Position numbers and translations under genes: made by a program. A DNA stretch of 64,000 nucleotides, taken from positions 3,748,001 to 3,812,000 of the forward strand of contig NZ_CP133265.1 in assembly GCF_030915505.1 (NCBI RefSeq), read 5' to 3'. Positions 1-8,529 of this stretch are shown piece by piece (within the stretch, counting starts at the first letter, position 1; each line of letters opens with the position of its first letter). This DNA is from Neobacillus sp. OS1-2. GTDB lineage: Bacteria; Bacillota; Bacilli; Bacillales; Cytobacillaceae. The notes below the pieces were generated by a model that was not told where the DNA came from, made no database searches, and saw only the letters and a program-made list of their open reading frames with translations.

Positions 1-657
1 TTAATGGGATTACCAGTTACCTATGTATTCACACATGATAGTATTGCTGTTGGTGAGGATGGTCCGACACATGAGCCAATCGAACAGCTTGCTGCATTAC
101 GTGCAATGCCGGGATTATCTATCATTCGCCCAGCAGACGGTAATGAAACTGCTGCGGCATGGAAGCTTGCGGTTGAATCAACAAATAAACCAACAGCGCT
201 TATATTGACACGTCAAGATTTACCGACATTAAAAGGAACCGATACAAATGCGTACGAAGGAGTGTCTAAAGGAGCATATGTTGTTTCACCTTCTGAGAGA
301 GCAACTCCCGATGCCTTACTATTGGCAACTGGGTCGGAAGTAAGTCTTGCTGTTGAAGCACAAAAAGCCCTTGCAGGCGAGGGTGTACATGTTTCAGTTG
401 TCAGCATGCCTTCATGGGATCGCTTCGATCAGCAATCGCAAGAATACAAAGATTCTGTTCTGCCAAAGACTGTGAAAAAACGTCTTGGTTTAGAAGTGGG
501 AGCTTCATTCGGCTGGCACAAATACACCGGTGACGAGGGTGATGTTTTAGCGATAGATAAATTTGGAGCATCAGCACCTGGTGAAAAAATAATGGAAGAA
601 TACGGTTTTTCAGTTAATAATGTAGTTGCCCGAGTGAAGGCGCTATTAGAAAAATAA
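1..657 (+). CDS. tkt: Transketolase, C-terminal part (cut by window edge)
   Basis: Thiamine-diphosphate enzyme of the non-oxidative pentose phosphate pathway; it moves two-carbon ketol units between sugar phosphates in the cytoplasm. The frame is open from base 1, so only about the last 218 residues are present. They carry the end of the pyrimidine-binding domain ([18 protein letters not shown], a transketolase hallmark whose His and Glu lie around the cofactor) and the full C-terminal domain with [15 protein letters not shown]. The first Met at base 4 is internal, not a start. A strong terminator follows. The next genes, sirA and yneF, keep the order I recall from B. subtilis. Confidence 0.95.
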   Translation, partial: LMGLPVTYVFTHDSIAVGEDGPTHEPIEQLAALRAMPGLSIIRPADGNETAAAWKLAVESTNKPTALILTRQDLPTLKGTDTNAYEGVSKGAYVVSPSERATPDALLLATGSEVSLAVEAQKALAGEGVHVSVVSMPSWDRFDQQSQEYKDSVLPKTVKKRLGLEVGASFGWHKYTGDEGDVLAIDKFGASAPGEKIMEEYGFSVNNVVARVKALLEK

Positions 658-669
658 GAATGGTAAAGG

Positions 670-698
670 AGAGAACGGGTTTCCCGTTCTCTTTTTTC
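670..698 (+). terminator. Intrinsic terminator after tkt
   Basis: Perfect 10-bp stem AGAGAACGGG/CCCGTTCTCT with a 3-base loop, followed by a T run. It ends the tkt transcript. The 875-upstream gap otherwise holds no convincing gene. Confidence 0.9.
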
Positions 699-874
699 TT
701 GCCATTTTATGTAGGACCACAAAATATCATGGCTGTAATGCCCGGAAGTAGTTCGTAAAGCATATAAAGATATTAAATCGACAAAAATAGTGAAAGTTTT
801 TGCCGCCGTAAGACAAAAGTTTTGCTTGTCTTTTTTTATAATAGGTAAAAGGGGTTTCAACGAAGGAGAGAACA

Positions 875-1318
875 GTGGTGAGAAAATATCAGCTATATTT
901 AATAGAAGATGAATTTGCCGCCCATTACTTCGGAAGAGAGCGTTTATTTTTTCAGCTTTTTCAGGAACATCAAACAGCTGTCGGCGAGCTTAAATTTATA
1001 ACACAAAAACAAATTTCATATATAACGAAAAGAGTAGAAGTCCTTAAAATCCATCAACTGTTTCAAAAACAACTGGGGAAAATAAAGGGATTTAGTGCGG
1101 ACCATGGTGCATATACGATTTACCTAAGCGGAAAACTAAGTACGGCAAGGGTAGAAGTGTTTCAGGATTTAATTTTAGTTGAGGCAGTGGGTAGCTATGA
1201 AGCCGAAACAGCCTTTTTTGAAGTGCTGCGAAAATGCGAATCATCCTTTTTAGCTATCGATCTGGAACATGAGCGCTACGGCTGGTTAAAACCAATTAAA
1301 GAAAGAAAATTTATCTAA
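875..1318 (+). CDS. sirA: Sporulation inhibitor of replication SirA (YneE family)
   Basis: SirA binds domain I of DnaA and blocks new rounds of replication when the cell commits to sporulation. The 147-residue product matches the family in length and in typical stretches: an N-terminal YLIEDEFAAHYFGRE, a central YEAETAFFEVL and the C-terminal YGWLKPIKERKF. GTG at 875 is preceded by GAAGGAGAG at good distance; a second GTG follows at once, so the start could be one codon later. Position directly after tkt matches B. subtilis, where Spo0A~P activates the gene. Here I see only a 6/7 match to a Spo0A box near 777-783, which is weak. Confidence 0.9.
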   Translation: MVRKYQLYLIEDEFAAHYFGRERLFFQLFQEHQTAVGELKFITQKQISYITKRVEVLKIHQLFQKQLGKIKGFSADHGAYTIYLSGKLSTARVEVFQDLILVEAVGSYEAETAFFEVLRKCESSFLAIDLEHERYGWLKPIKERKFI

Positions 1319-1391
1319 TTGCAATGAGATATTGTCTTATCCCGTTTTATTTAGTAAACTGTATGGTAGACAACATGAAGGAGGAAGTTGA

Positions 1392-1607
1392 ATGGGTTAT
1401 TACATTCTAGTTGGTATACTAGCATTAGCAGCTGGTGTAGCGCTAGGATTTTTCATTGCTCGTAAATATATGATGAGCTACTTAAAGAAAAATCCGCCAA
1501 TCAATGAACAAATGTTAAAAATGATGATGATGCAAATGGGCATGAAACCTTCGCAGAAGAAGATCAATCAAATGATGCAAGCCATGAACAAGCAGCAATC
1601 TAAATAA
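1392..1607 (+). CDS. yneF: YneF family (UPF0154) small membrane protein
   Basis: 71-residue protein with one N-terminal membrane segment (about residues 4-24, [20 protein letters not shown]) followed by a cationic, Met-rich cytoplasmic tail ([23 protein letters not shown]). Length and sequence fit the UPF0154 family; the function is not established. The ribosome site GAAGGAGG lies 6-7 bases before the ATG. Place between sirA and the next transcription unit matches B. subtilis yneF. A terminator closes the unit. Confidence 0.9.
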   Translation: MGYYILVGILALAAGVALGFFIARKYMMSYLKKNPPINEQMLKMMMMQMGMKPSQKKINQMMQAMNKQQSK

Positions 1608-1615
1608 AACGGACA

Positions 1616-1643
1616 AGCACTCATTTATAATGGGTGCTTTTTT
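1616..1643 (+). terminator. Intrinsic terminator after yneF
   Basis: Stem AGCACTCAT/ATGGGTGCT (one G-T pair) with a short A/T loop and a T run. Confidence 0.85.
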
Positions 1644-1794
1644 CATGCAATCCTCCTCACTCAGCGGATCACCTCTCTAATAAGCGAATCCTGTTCTAAT
1701 TAAATTTCCAAATCTTTATTATTTTATAAATATTTGATAAAATATATTTTCGATAAGCTAACTCTATTTGGACTTAGCTGTTAAGGGGGTATTT

Positions 1795-3546
1795 ATGAAA
1801 GTATTTTTAGAATTGGGCTGGTTTTTTAAACAGGAGAAAAAAGCGTACATATCTGGTGTCTGTATTTTATTACTAGTCGCATTTCTACAACTGGTTCCGC
1901 CAAAGATAATTGGCATTATTGCCGACCATATAAACGAGGGAACGATTACAAAAGCGATATTAATCGAATGGATGCTTGTATTAATAATTGTTGGGTTTAC
2001 CATGTATGGCCTTAGATATTATTGGCGAATCATGATTTTTGGTTCCTCCGTTAAACTTAGTAGGATTTTAAGAAATCGTTTATATCAGCATTTTACAATG
2101 ATGTCACCATCCTTTTATCAAAAAAGTCGGGTTGGCGACTTGATGGCGCATGCAACAAATGACCTTTCCGCTATTCAACAAACAGCGGGAGCGGGCGTGT
2201 TAACTCTTGTTGACTCCCTTTCGACAGGTGGATTTGTGATCCTCGCGATGGCATTTACCATCAGCTGGAAGTTAACCCTTATATGTTTAATTCCGATGCC
2301 GTTTATGGCATTATTGACAAATTGGTTTGGGACCATGCTTCACAAAAGCTTTTATAAGGCACAAGAAGCGTTCTCATCACTTAATGATAAAACCCAGGAA
2401 AGTATTACCGGGATAAAAGTGATCAAAACGTTTGGGCAGGAGAAGGAAGATATTGAAGATTTTCGTAAGCAGTCGGCAGATGTTGTTCAAAAGAATTTGG
2501 TCGTGGCGAAAATAGATTCCCTCTATGATCCTACCATTTCGATTATCACTGGTATTTCCTTTTTCTTATCGATTGCGTTTGGTGCAAAATACGTCCTAAA
2601 TGACGAGCTAACGATTGGGGAATTAATTTCTTTTACGACTTATTTAGGGCTATTAATTTGGCCGATGCTGGCGTTTGGCTGGCTGTTTAACATCGTTGAA
2701 CGCGGCCGTGCTTCTTATGACCGTGTAGCTGCACTTTTAAATAAAAAAATAGAAATAATCGATCATGAGAATGCATTAGGCGTCGTGCCGAATGGAGATA
2801 TCCAATATAGGATTGATGACTTTACCTACCCGGGTGAAGAAAGGCCTACGCTAAGAGAGGTCGCGTACACCCTTAACAAAGGTAAAACGCTTGGCATCGT
2901 CGGTAAAACAGGCTCAGGAAAAACAACGTTGTTGAAGCTGCTGATTCGCGAGTTTGAAGGCTATAACGGTGATATTTTATTTGGTGAAAAAAAGTTGCAA
3001 GACTATAAGCTGGAAAAATTACGCGAAGCAATTGGCTATGTTCCGCAGGATCATTTCTTATTTTCAGCTACTGTGGCGGAAAATATAGCCTTAACAGATC
3101 CATCCGCCTCAATAAAAAAAATTGAAGAGGCGGGGAAACTGGCCCATATTCATGATGATATCCTCCAATTTACCGCGGGATACCAAACCGTTGTTGGCGA
3201 ACGCGGGGTGTCTTTATCAGGTGGGCAAAAACAACGAATCTCCATTGCTCGCGCCCTATTAATGAACCCGGAAGTATTGCTGCTAGACGATTCATTATCG
3301 GCTGTTGATGCCAAAACAGAGGAAGCCATCCTTTCGTTCTTAATGGCGAATCGAGCAGGAAAAACAACGATTATTACTTCGCATCGATTAAGCGCCGTTC
3401 AACATGCTAATCTCATTATAGTCCTAGAAGATGGGAAAGTTGTGGAAAGAGGTACACACCAGGAACTAATGAATGTAGATGGATGGTATAAGGAAATGTA
3501 TCTACATCAACAGCTAGAAGAGCTGGTTGAGCATGGGGGACATTAG
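1795..3546 (+). CDS. yheI: ABC exporter half-transporter, YheI/BmrC-like
   Basis: Fused membrane plus ATPase subunit of an ABC exporter; 583 residues, close to B. subtilis YheI (BmrC). Six membrane spans fill residues 1-320 (LELGWFFKQEKKAYISG at the N terminus, GDLMAHATNDLSA in the first intracellular loop). The nucleotide-binding domain has Walker A GKTGSGKTT, signature LSGGQKQR, Walker B LLLDDS, D-loop SAVD and H-loop TSHRLS. Walker B has Asp where the catalytic Glu is normal, as in the degenerate site of heterodimeric exporters. I chose ATG 1795 because AAGGGGGT lies 4-5 bases upstream; TTG 1768 is in frame but has no such site. One base separates it from its partner gene. Confidence 0.88.
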   Translation: MKVFLELGWFFKQEKKAYISGVCILLLVAFLQLVPPKIIGIIADHINEGTITKAILIEWMLVLIIVGFTMYGLRYYWRIMIFGSSVKLSRILRNRLYQHFTMMSPSFYQKSRVGDLMAHATNDLSAIQQTAGAGVLTLVDSLSTGGFVILAMAFTISWKLTLICLIPMPFMALLTNWFGTMLHKSFYKAQEAFSSLNDKTQESITGIKVIKTFGQEKEDIEDFRKQSADVVQKNLVVAKIDSLYDPTISIITGISFFLSIAFGAKYVLNDELTIGELISFTTYLGLLIWPMLAFGWLFNIVERGRASYDRVAALLNKKIEIIDHENALGVVPNGDIQYRIDDFTYPGEERPTLREVAYTLNKGKTLGIVGKTGSGKTTLLKLLIREFEGYNGDILFGEKKLQDYKLEKLREAIGYVPQDHFLFSATVAENIALTDPSASIKKIEEAGKLAHIHDDILQFTAGYQTVVGERGVSLSGGQKQRISIARALLMNPEVLLLDDSLSAVDAKTEEAILSFLMANRAGKTTIITSHRLSAVQHANLIIVLEDGKVVERGTHQELMNVDGWYKEMYLHQQLEELVEHGGH

Positions 3547-3547
3547 G

Positions 3548-5341
3548 ATGGAAGAAAAATTACAGCTGTCGGAACATGAACAAAGAAAGGTTTTATTCCG
3601 CCTTCTTTCCTATACCAAACCGCATAAAAAAATAATTAGCTTTGCCTTTGTCCTATTGATTTTAACGACAGTTGGCGATATTGTCCTGCCGTTTTTAGTG
3701 AAAATCTTTATTGATGATTACTTAATACCGGGAAAGCTTGAGTATCGACCATTATTGATTCTAGGATCGGTATATATGGGAATTCAGGTGGTAAAAGCAA
3801 TCCTGATGTTTTACCAGTTTGTGAAATTTCAAGAGATTGCCTTATATATCATCCAACGGCTGCGAATTGATGCTTTTTCGAAGGTTCAATCACTAGGTTT
3901 GAAGTATTTCGATAAGACACCTGCGGGCAGTATTGTATCGCGGGTAACGAATGACACGGAAGCGATAAAGGATATGTTTGTCACTGTTATCGCTACCTTC
4001 ATCCAAAGTGGGTTTTTGTTGACGGGAATTTTTATTGCAATGTTTATTTTGAATGTGAAACTAGCACTGTTCTGTGTCATTATTATCCCAATGCTATTAT
4101 TTGTTATGAATTTATATCGGAAATTAAGCTCGAGGTTCTATCTTGAAATGCGTGAGAGACTTAGCCAGCTGAATGCAAAGTTAAGTGAATCTTTGTCAGG
4201 GATGTCGATTATCCAAGTATTTCGCCAGGAAAAGCGACTGCGTAAGGAGTTTGGCAATATTAATGAACAGCATTACAAGGCGGGAATGAAAAATATTAAA
4301 ATCGATGGTCTATTATTAAGACCGGCAATTGATTTGATCTATACGGTTGCGCTGATCATTGTCCTCAGCTATTTTGGGATTACCTCCTTCGGGAACAGTA
4401 TCGAAATTGGGGTCATCTATGCGTTTATCAATTATTTAGATCGTTTCTTTGAACCGGTAAACCAAATGATGATGCGGTTGTCCCTATACCAGCAGGCGAT
4501 TGTTGCCGGCTCCAGGGTATTTAAATTACTTGATGAAGAGGAATTGGCCCCTGCACAAAAAGAAGAGAAAACAAGTACCATTGAAAATGGAAAAATTGAA
4601 TTCAGAAATCTTTGTTTTTCCTACGATGGAAAGCGGAAAGTACTAAAAAATATTTCCTTCACCGCTAATCCGGGTGAGACAATTGCCCTTGTCGGCCACA
4701 CGGGAAGTGGGAAAAGTTCTATCATAAATCTGATGATGCGGTTTTACGAATACGAACGTGGAGAAATTTTGATTGATGGTGAATCCATTCGCAACTATCC
4801 AATGCAAGAACTAAGGAAGAAAATGGGGCTTGTGCTACAAGATCCGTTTTTGTTTTACGGGACAGTAAAAGATAATATTCGGCTTCATCATTCAGACATG
4901 AGCGAAACGCAGATAGAAGAAGCAGCAAAGTTTGTTCAAGCCCATTTATTTATCGAACGGCTGGAGGGTGGATATGACCATAAAGTAGTCGAGAGGGGAA
5001 CCACTTTATCTAGCGGTCAACGACAATTGATTGCCTTTGCGAGAACAATTGCAGCCAATCCCCAAATTTTGGTTCTAGATGAAGCGACAGCAAACATTGA
5101 TACCGAGACGGAAGAGGCGATTCAAACGGCATTGGCGAAAATGCGTAAGGACCGTACTACAATAGCAATTGCCCACCGGCTATCAACGATTCAGGATGCA
5201 GATCTTATCCTTGTTCTTCATCAAGGGGAGATTGTGGAGAGAGGAACCCATCAAGAATTGCTTGCACAAGAAGGTTTGTATCACAAGATGTTCCTCTTGC
5301 AAAATGGAGCGATTGAACGGGTAGAGGATGCGGTAAATTAA
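3548..5341 (+). CDS. yheH: ABC exporter half-transporter, YheH/BmrD-like
   Basis: Second half of the heterodimeric exporter, 597 residues. Membrane domain to about residue 330 with FDKTPAGSIVSRVTNDTEAI in the first cytoplasmic loop, then an ATPase domain with Walker A GHTGSGKSS, signature LSSGQRQL, Walker B LVLDEATANID and H-loop AHRLST. Its Walker B keeps the catalytic Glu that the partner lacks, so the pair would have one competent and one degenerate site, as in BmrCD. It lacks the roughly 70-residue extra loop of B. subtilis YheH (673 aa). ATG 3548 follows GGGGGAC by 7 bases; TTG 3527 is less likely. Substrate unknown; multidrug efflux is usual for the family. Confidence 0.87.
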   Translation: MEEKLQLSEHEQRKVLFRLLSYTKPHKKIISFAFVLLILTTVGDIVLPFLVKIFIDDYLIPGKLEYRPLLILGSVYMGIQVVKAILMFYQFVKFQEIALYIIQRLRIDAFSKVQSLGLKYFDKTPAGSIVSRVTNDTEAIKDMFVTVIATFIQSGFLLTGIFIAMFILNVKLALFCVIIIPMLLFVMNLYRKLSSRFYLEMRERLSQLNAKLSESLSGMSIIQVFRQEKRLRKEFGNINEQHYKAGMKNIKIDGLLLRPAIDLIYTVALIIVLSYFGITSFGNSIEIGVIYAFINYLDRFFEPVNQMMMRLSLYQQAIVAGSRVFKLLDEEELAPAQKEEKTSTIENGKIEFRNLCFSYDGKRKVLKNISFTANPGETIALVGHTGSGKSSIINLMMRFYEYERGEILIDGESIRNYPMQELRKKMGLVLQDPFLFYGTVKDNIRLHHSDMSETQIEEAAKFVQAHLFIERLEGGYDHKVVERGTTLSSGQRQLIAFARTIAANPQILVLDEATANIDTETEEAIQTALAKMRKDRTTIAIAHRLSTIQDADLILVLHQGEIVERGTHQELLAQEGLYHKMFLLQNGAIERVEDAVN

Positions 5342-5348
5342 TCAAAAA

Positions 5349-5377
5349 AAGCCTGCCTTATGGGCGGGCTTTACTTT
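5349..5377 (+). terminator. Intrinsic terminator after the ABC pair
   Basis: Stem AGCCTGCC/GGCGGGCT with a short loop and T-rich tail. Confidence 0.85.
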
Positions 5378-5397
5378 TCTCTTGTTCGCTTTACATG

Positions 5398-5574
5398 TTA
5401 ACAGGCTGATGATGAAACTTTTTTTATATAGATTCTATTATATTCATTTAAAAGATTATCAAGTTCCTGGCTATAGCGAATTGCAACGGAGGAAGTAAAG
5501 CCGTTGGTGATGGCGACTTGAATTAATTCAGCTCGCTTTTTTTCGATTAATGCAACTAATTCCTGTTTGATCAC
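5398..5574 (-). CDS. Spo0E-like aspartyl-phosphate phosphatase
   Basis: 58-residue product found by reading the reverse strand: it begins VIKQELVALIEKKRAELI and contains RYSQELDNLLNEY. The S-x-E-L-D motif inside a two-helix hairpin defines the Spo0E family, small phosphatases that remove phosphate from Spo0A~P and delay sporulation. The likely start is GTG at 5574, with GGAAAGGA about 9 bases upstream; no ATG is available. Its place between the yneF region and ccdA fits B. subtilis ynzD, also a Spo0E-like gene, though I cannot prove orthology. It is convergent with the ABC exporter and shares its downstream hairpin. Confidence 0.8.
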   Translation of the reverse strand: MIKQELVALIEKKRAELIQVAITNGFTSSVAIRYSQELDNLLNEYNRIYIKKVSSSAC

Positions 5575-5853
5575 GGCAACTAATCCTTTCCGGAGTAACT
5601 CCTAAATTTGGGAATATTAGTATAAAAAGACTAGCAAAAAGGCACTGTTTTACTAGTATAACCTATGCTGTAAATTATTTCAAAGACATTTGTAAAAGAA
5701 TATCCAAAAATAACAGGGATGGGAATTGGAAATAATGTATAAATTTGAATCCGTGTCACAGGTGACACAAAATATTCATGTTCATCATTATCTTTTAGTC
5801 AAAAGTTTTGTTAGAATGGAGAGGTATCGACTATAGTGGGAGTGTTAATTAAT

Positions 5854-6561
5854 ATGTCTGATGTAAATATATTCATGGCACTTGGTGCAGGGTTTTTAAG
5901 CTTTATCTCACCTTGTTGTTTACCTCTTTATCCTGCATTTTTATCATACATCACGGGAATGTCTGTCGGGGAATTAAAGAGTGAAAATGCCATGCTGCAA
6001 AAACGAAGTCTGTTACATACCTTATTTTTCTTAATTGGCTTCTCCATCATTTTTGTAGCGATTGGTTTTGGAACAACATTGATTGGAAGCTTCTTTCGCG
6101 AGTATAAAGATTTAATTCGTCAACTTGGAGCAATTTTTATTATTTTATTTGGTTTGATGATTGTCGGAATCTTTAAGCCGGAGTTTTTAATGAAGGACCG
6201 TAAATTTGAATTTAAAAACCGTCCTTCGGGTTATATTGGCTCAATCCTAATTGGAATGGCGTTTGCTGCAGGGTGGACACCATGTACGGGCCCTATTCTT
6301 GGATTTGTCATCACGCTTGCTGGACAAAATCCTAGCTCCGGCGTTTTATACATGATTGCCTATTCTCTAGGATTTGCGATTCCATTCTTCATTTTATCGT
6401 TCTTTGTTGGCAGAATGAATTGGATTAAAAAACACAGTGTAAAGATTATGAAAATTGGCGGTTACCTTATGATCGTCATGGGATTTGTCCTTTTCTTTGA
6501 CTGGATGACAAAAATCATTACAATCTTTTCCGGCCTGTTTGGTAACTTTACTGGATTTTAA
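5854..6561 (+). CDS. ccdA: Cytochrome c biogenesis protein CcdA
   Basis: Polytopic membrane thiol-disulfide carrier of the DsbD/CcdA family; it passes reducing power from cytoplasmic thioredoxin outward for cytochrome c haem ligation and spore synthesis. Two redox cysteines are visible: [11 protein letters not shown] in helix 1 and GWTPCTGP in helix 4. About 235 residues with six hydrophobic segments, normal for the family. ATG 5854 gives the conserved [13 protein letters not shown] start, but in-frame GTG 5836 has the better ribosome site (GGAGAGGT) and would add six residues. Such a system suits the outward-facing cytochrome c domain of the quinoprotein at 8530. The usual next gene, response-regulator-like yneI (ccdB), is missing. 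Confidence 0.93.
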   Translation: MSDVNIFMALGAGFLSFISPCCLPLYPAFLSYITGMSVGELKSENAMLQKRSLLHTLFFLIGFSIIFVAIGFGTTLIGSFFREYKDLIRQLGAIFIILFGLMIVGIFKPEFLMKDRKFEFKNRPSGYIGSILIGMAFAAGWTPCTGPILGFVITLAGQNPSSGVLYMIAYSLGFAIPFFILSFFVGRMNWIKKHSVKIMKIGGYLMIVMGFVLFFDWMTKIITIFSGLFGNFTGF

Positions 6562-6727
6562 TTTCCTTACTTTTTTTAATTTCGTGGTCATAAAAAAACA
6601 ACTATATGTAAATATAATAGTCTTTAAGAGAATTTTACTATTTCCATCTTTTGTAATGAGTGCCTATGATTTCAATGTTAGGAACATAATAAAGTGAAAA
6701 ATTGATAGCAAAATTCTTCATTTGAGA

Positions 6728-6733
6728 TATAAT
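6728..6733 (+). promoter_or_regulatory. Probable -10 element upstream of ccdC
   Basis: Perfect TATAAT. The only TTGATA-like -35 sits 20 bases upstream, too far for a good sigma-A promoter, so this is tentative. Confidence 0.35.
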
Positions 6734-6771
6734 GGGGTAGTAAATAATTTAATAAGGGAAGAATGGATCCA

Positions 6772-7251
6772 ATGAATTACGTTGTTATTTCTTCAATCGG
6801 AGCAGTTTTTATGGGTTTCTTTGTTCTTTTTGTTCGGATGAAAGCGGCAAAGAAACCAACAAATGTGAAAAAGATTATTATGCCGCCCATTTTTATGTCC
6901 AGCGGGGCACTCATGTATTTTATACCTGAATTCAGACTAACCCCAATGGAAATTTTAGAAGCCATCATTGTTGGCATGTTATTTTCAATCTTACTTGTCA
7001 AAACCTCACAATTTGAAATACGTGAGAACGATATTTATTTAAAGCGTTCAAAGGCATTCATTTTTATTTTGGTCGGCTTGCTAGTCGTTCGCCTTGTTTT
7101 AAAAACAATCCTAAGCAGTTCGATTGATGTCGGACAACTGAGCGGAATGTTCTTCCTGCTAGCCTTTAGTATGATTGTGCCATGGCGTGTGGCAATGTAC
7201 CGTTCATATATGAAGCTTTATAAAGAATTACATGGATTTAAAATGATGTAA
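6772..7251 (+). CDS. ccdC: CcdC family membrane protein (YneJ)
   Basis: 159-residue protein with four to five hydrophobic helices (around 2-21, 33-50, 58-74, 95-115 and 122-140) and a basic C-terminal tail. It matches the CcdC family, about 160 residues, whose gene lies in the ccdABC region of B. subtilis; there ccdC is not essential for cytochrome c synthesis and its role is unclear. AAGGGAA lies about 11 bases before ATG 6772; ATG 6763 is in frame but almost touches that site. A terminator follows. Confidence 0.85.
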   Translation: MNYVVISSIGAVFMGFFVLFVRMKAAKKPTNVKKIIMPPIFMSSGALMYFIPEFRLTPMEILEAIIVGMLFSILLVKTSQFEIRENDIYLKRSKAFIFILVGLLVVRLVLKTILSSSIDVGQLSGMFFLLAFSMIVPWRVAMYRSYMKLYKELHGFKMM

Positions 7252-7258
7252 GTATATA

Positions 7259-7292
7259 GACACTGTTTCTCTTAGGAGACAGTGTTTTTATT
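7259..7292 (+). terminator. Intrinsic terminator after ccdC
   Basis: Stem ACACTGT..TCTC/GAGA..CAGTGT with a small bulge, then TTTTTATTTTT. Confidence 0.8.
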
Positions 7293-7300
7293 TTTCTAAA

Positions 7301-7327
7301 AAAGAAAAACCGTTCACGATGAACGGT
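7301..7327 (-). terminator. Reverse-strand terminator after yneK
   Basis: Perfect stem ACCGTTCA/TGAACGGT with a CGA loop; read on the minus strand it runs into a T-rich tract. It starts right at the yneK stop codon. Confidence 0.85.
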
Positions 7328-7753
7328 CTAGAATAAATGCTCATAGGGAGCAACATCAATATGATTTTGAAATAGTTTTTTTCGTAAAAATTTGTGATCT
7401 CGTTTAGGAGTCGCTTGAATATACCCACGAATCACCAATTCTTGCGTGATTTTAGGGGAATTCTCGCGAATGGCAAGCTCACCAATTTTTCCTGCAATTT
7501 TATGCCGGGCAACATCACGGAATAGCTCAGGAACAGGGCTTACTAAATCCTCTAGAAGAGCTTTTTCCTCATCATTCCATAAATGACGCGATTCATTTAC
7601 ATAGTGCTCTTCCCAATCCATGACTGACTTGCCATCTTCTTTCGGCATCTTTTTCAGAAATTTCCGGAACATAAAAAATCCGCCGATACCAAAGGCACTT
7701 ACTAAAAAAACAACCCAAAAAAGGATAAACCACAAAAACCAACCTTTAAGCAT
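7328..7753 (-). CDS. yneK: YneK family protein (DUF2621)
   Basis: 141-residue protein with one N-terminal membrane span (about residues 5-30, rich in F, W, V and G) followed by a charged cytoplasmic or extracellular domain containing DWEEHYVNESRHLWNDEEK and a C-terminal APYEHLF. It matches DUF2621/YneK, seen next to ccdC in many Bacilli; function unknown. The ATG is preceded by AGGTG at about 7 bases. It is convergent with ccdC and has its own terminator. The synteny with ccdC is the best support for the name. Confidence 0.85.
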   Translation of the reverse strand: MLKGWFLWFILFWVVFLVSAFGIGGFFMFRKFLKKMPKEDGKSVMDWEEHYVNESRHLWNDEEKALLEDLVSPVPELFRDVARHKIAGKIGELAIRENSPKITQELVIRGYIQATPKRDHKFLRKKLFQNHIDVAPYEHLF

Positions 7754-8021
7754 TCTTTTTCACCTACAAAAAACAATATTATTCCTTATTATAGACTGTT
7801 TCTAGGAAAAATGACAAGCAATCGTCAAGTTTTTGGAGTTGTCATGGTATTACATGCTTAAAAAGAACAAAGAGAAAAATGAAAAACTTGTCGAAAAAAT
7901 GACAAAACTACCGATTCTATTGATTAATACTATATTCCATTGTAATATGATTACAAATGATAGATAAAAGAAGAAGACTTTGAATCCATTGTCCTAACAA
8001 ATTGACAATACTACATCCAAT

Positions 8022-8117
8022 GGGGCTGAATGGGGTACTGGTGTCCTCCATAGTCTTCAAAACTACCGAGACCTGCGTGCCAGGTCTGCTGGGTTCGATT
8101 CCCAGGCGGCCCCGCCA
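8022..8117 (+). tRNA. selC: Selenocysteine tRNA (anticodon TCA)
   Basis: A 96-base cloverleaf ending in encoded CCA. Acceptor strands GGGGCTGA and GCGGCCCC pair over seven of eight positions (one G-T), with G73 as discriminator. The anticodon loop CTTCAAA (8055-8061) is closed by TAGT/ACTA and shows TCA. The extra arm is very long, AGACCTG-CGTGC-CAGGTCT, and the T arm is CTGGG-TTCGATT-CCCAG. The D stem TGGGG/CTCCA is 5 bp. An 8-bp acceptor arm, long extra arm and TCA anticodon define tRNA-Sec. A terminator follows, so it is its own unit. No selA, selB or selD is in this window. Confidence 0.88.
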
Positions 8118-8191
8118 ACGATAATTTATAGTCATTTCGGTATGTGAATTAGTTCTCCATTTTCCTCAAAACGATAATATGTGCGTTACAA

Positions 8192-8227
8192 AGACTCTCA
8201 GTCATTATGGCTGGGGGTCTTTTTTAT
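8192..8227 (+). terminator. Terminator downstream of tRNA-Sec
   Basis: 10-bp stem AGACTCTCAG/CTGGGGGTCT (two G-T pairs) followed by seven T. Between 7754 and 8021 and between 8228 and 8460 I see no coding region. Confidence 0.85.
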
Positions 8228-8463
8228 GTTTAAATGAGTAATTGATCGTACAACAGTACAATTAAACTTTTGATAAAAAACTATTTGTTCATTAAGGGAG
8301 TGGTCATCGCCTATAAGGTAAAGTGAAATTCATTGAAAACTAATCATTCGCATTATAAACAGAGGGAAGGAAGAATTATTCATAATTTGCATAATCTATG
8401 GTGCCTTAGCTAATTATACCAATGTTCTTATAAAAATTAGAATGTCTTAAGGAGGTAAAAAGA

Positions 8464-8511
8464 CTGAAAGTGGAAAATTCATCATCAAAAATGCGATGTA
8501 TTATTTCATAA
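8464..8511 (+). CDS. Possible 15-codon leader peptide before the quinoprotein gene
   Basis: A near-perfect ribosome site, AAGGAGGT at 8449-8456, has no gene directly behind it. Seven bases later an in-frame CTG opens a short reading frame of 15 codons (LKVENSSSKMRCIIS) ending in TAA; an in-frame GTG lies at 8470. The frame stops just before the ribosome site of the dehydrogenase gene. It may be a translated leader, a degraded gene start or chance. CTG starts are rare, so confidence is low. Confidence 0.2.
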   Translation: MKVENSSSKMRCIIS

Positions 8512-8529
8512 TGTCAGGAGGGTACTTCC

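Noticed and set aside
429..860. 143-codon minus-strand frame opposite tkt
   Set aside because: Most of it is antisense to transketolase and it runs through the terminator; no ribosome site.
7889..7895. Perfect TGTCGAA heptamers as Spo0A boxes (also 17069, 28147, 43316, 51071)
   Set aside because: A 7-base word is expected about eight times in 64 kb on both strands, so these carry little weight without binding data.
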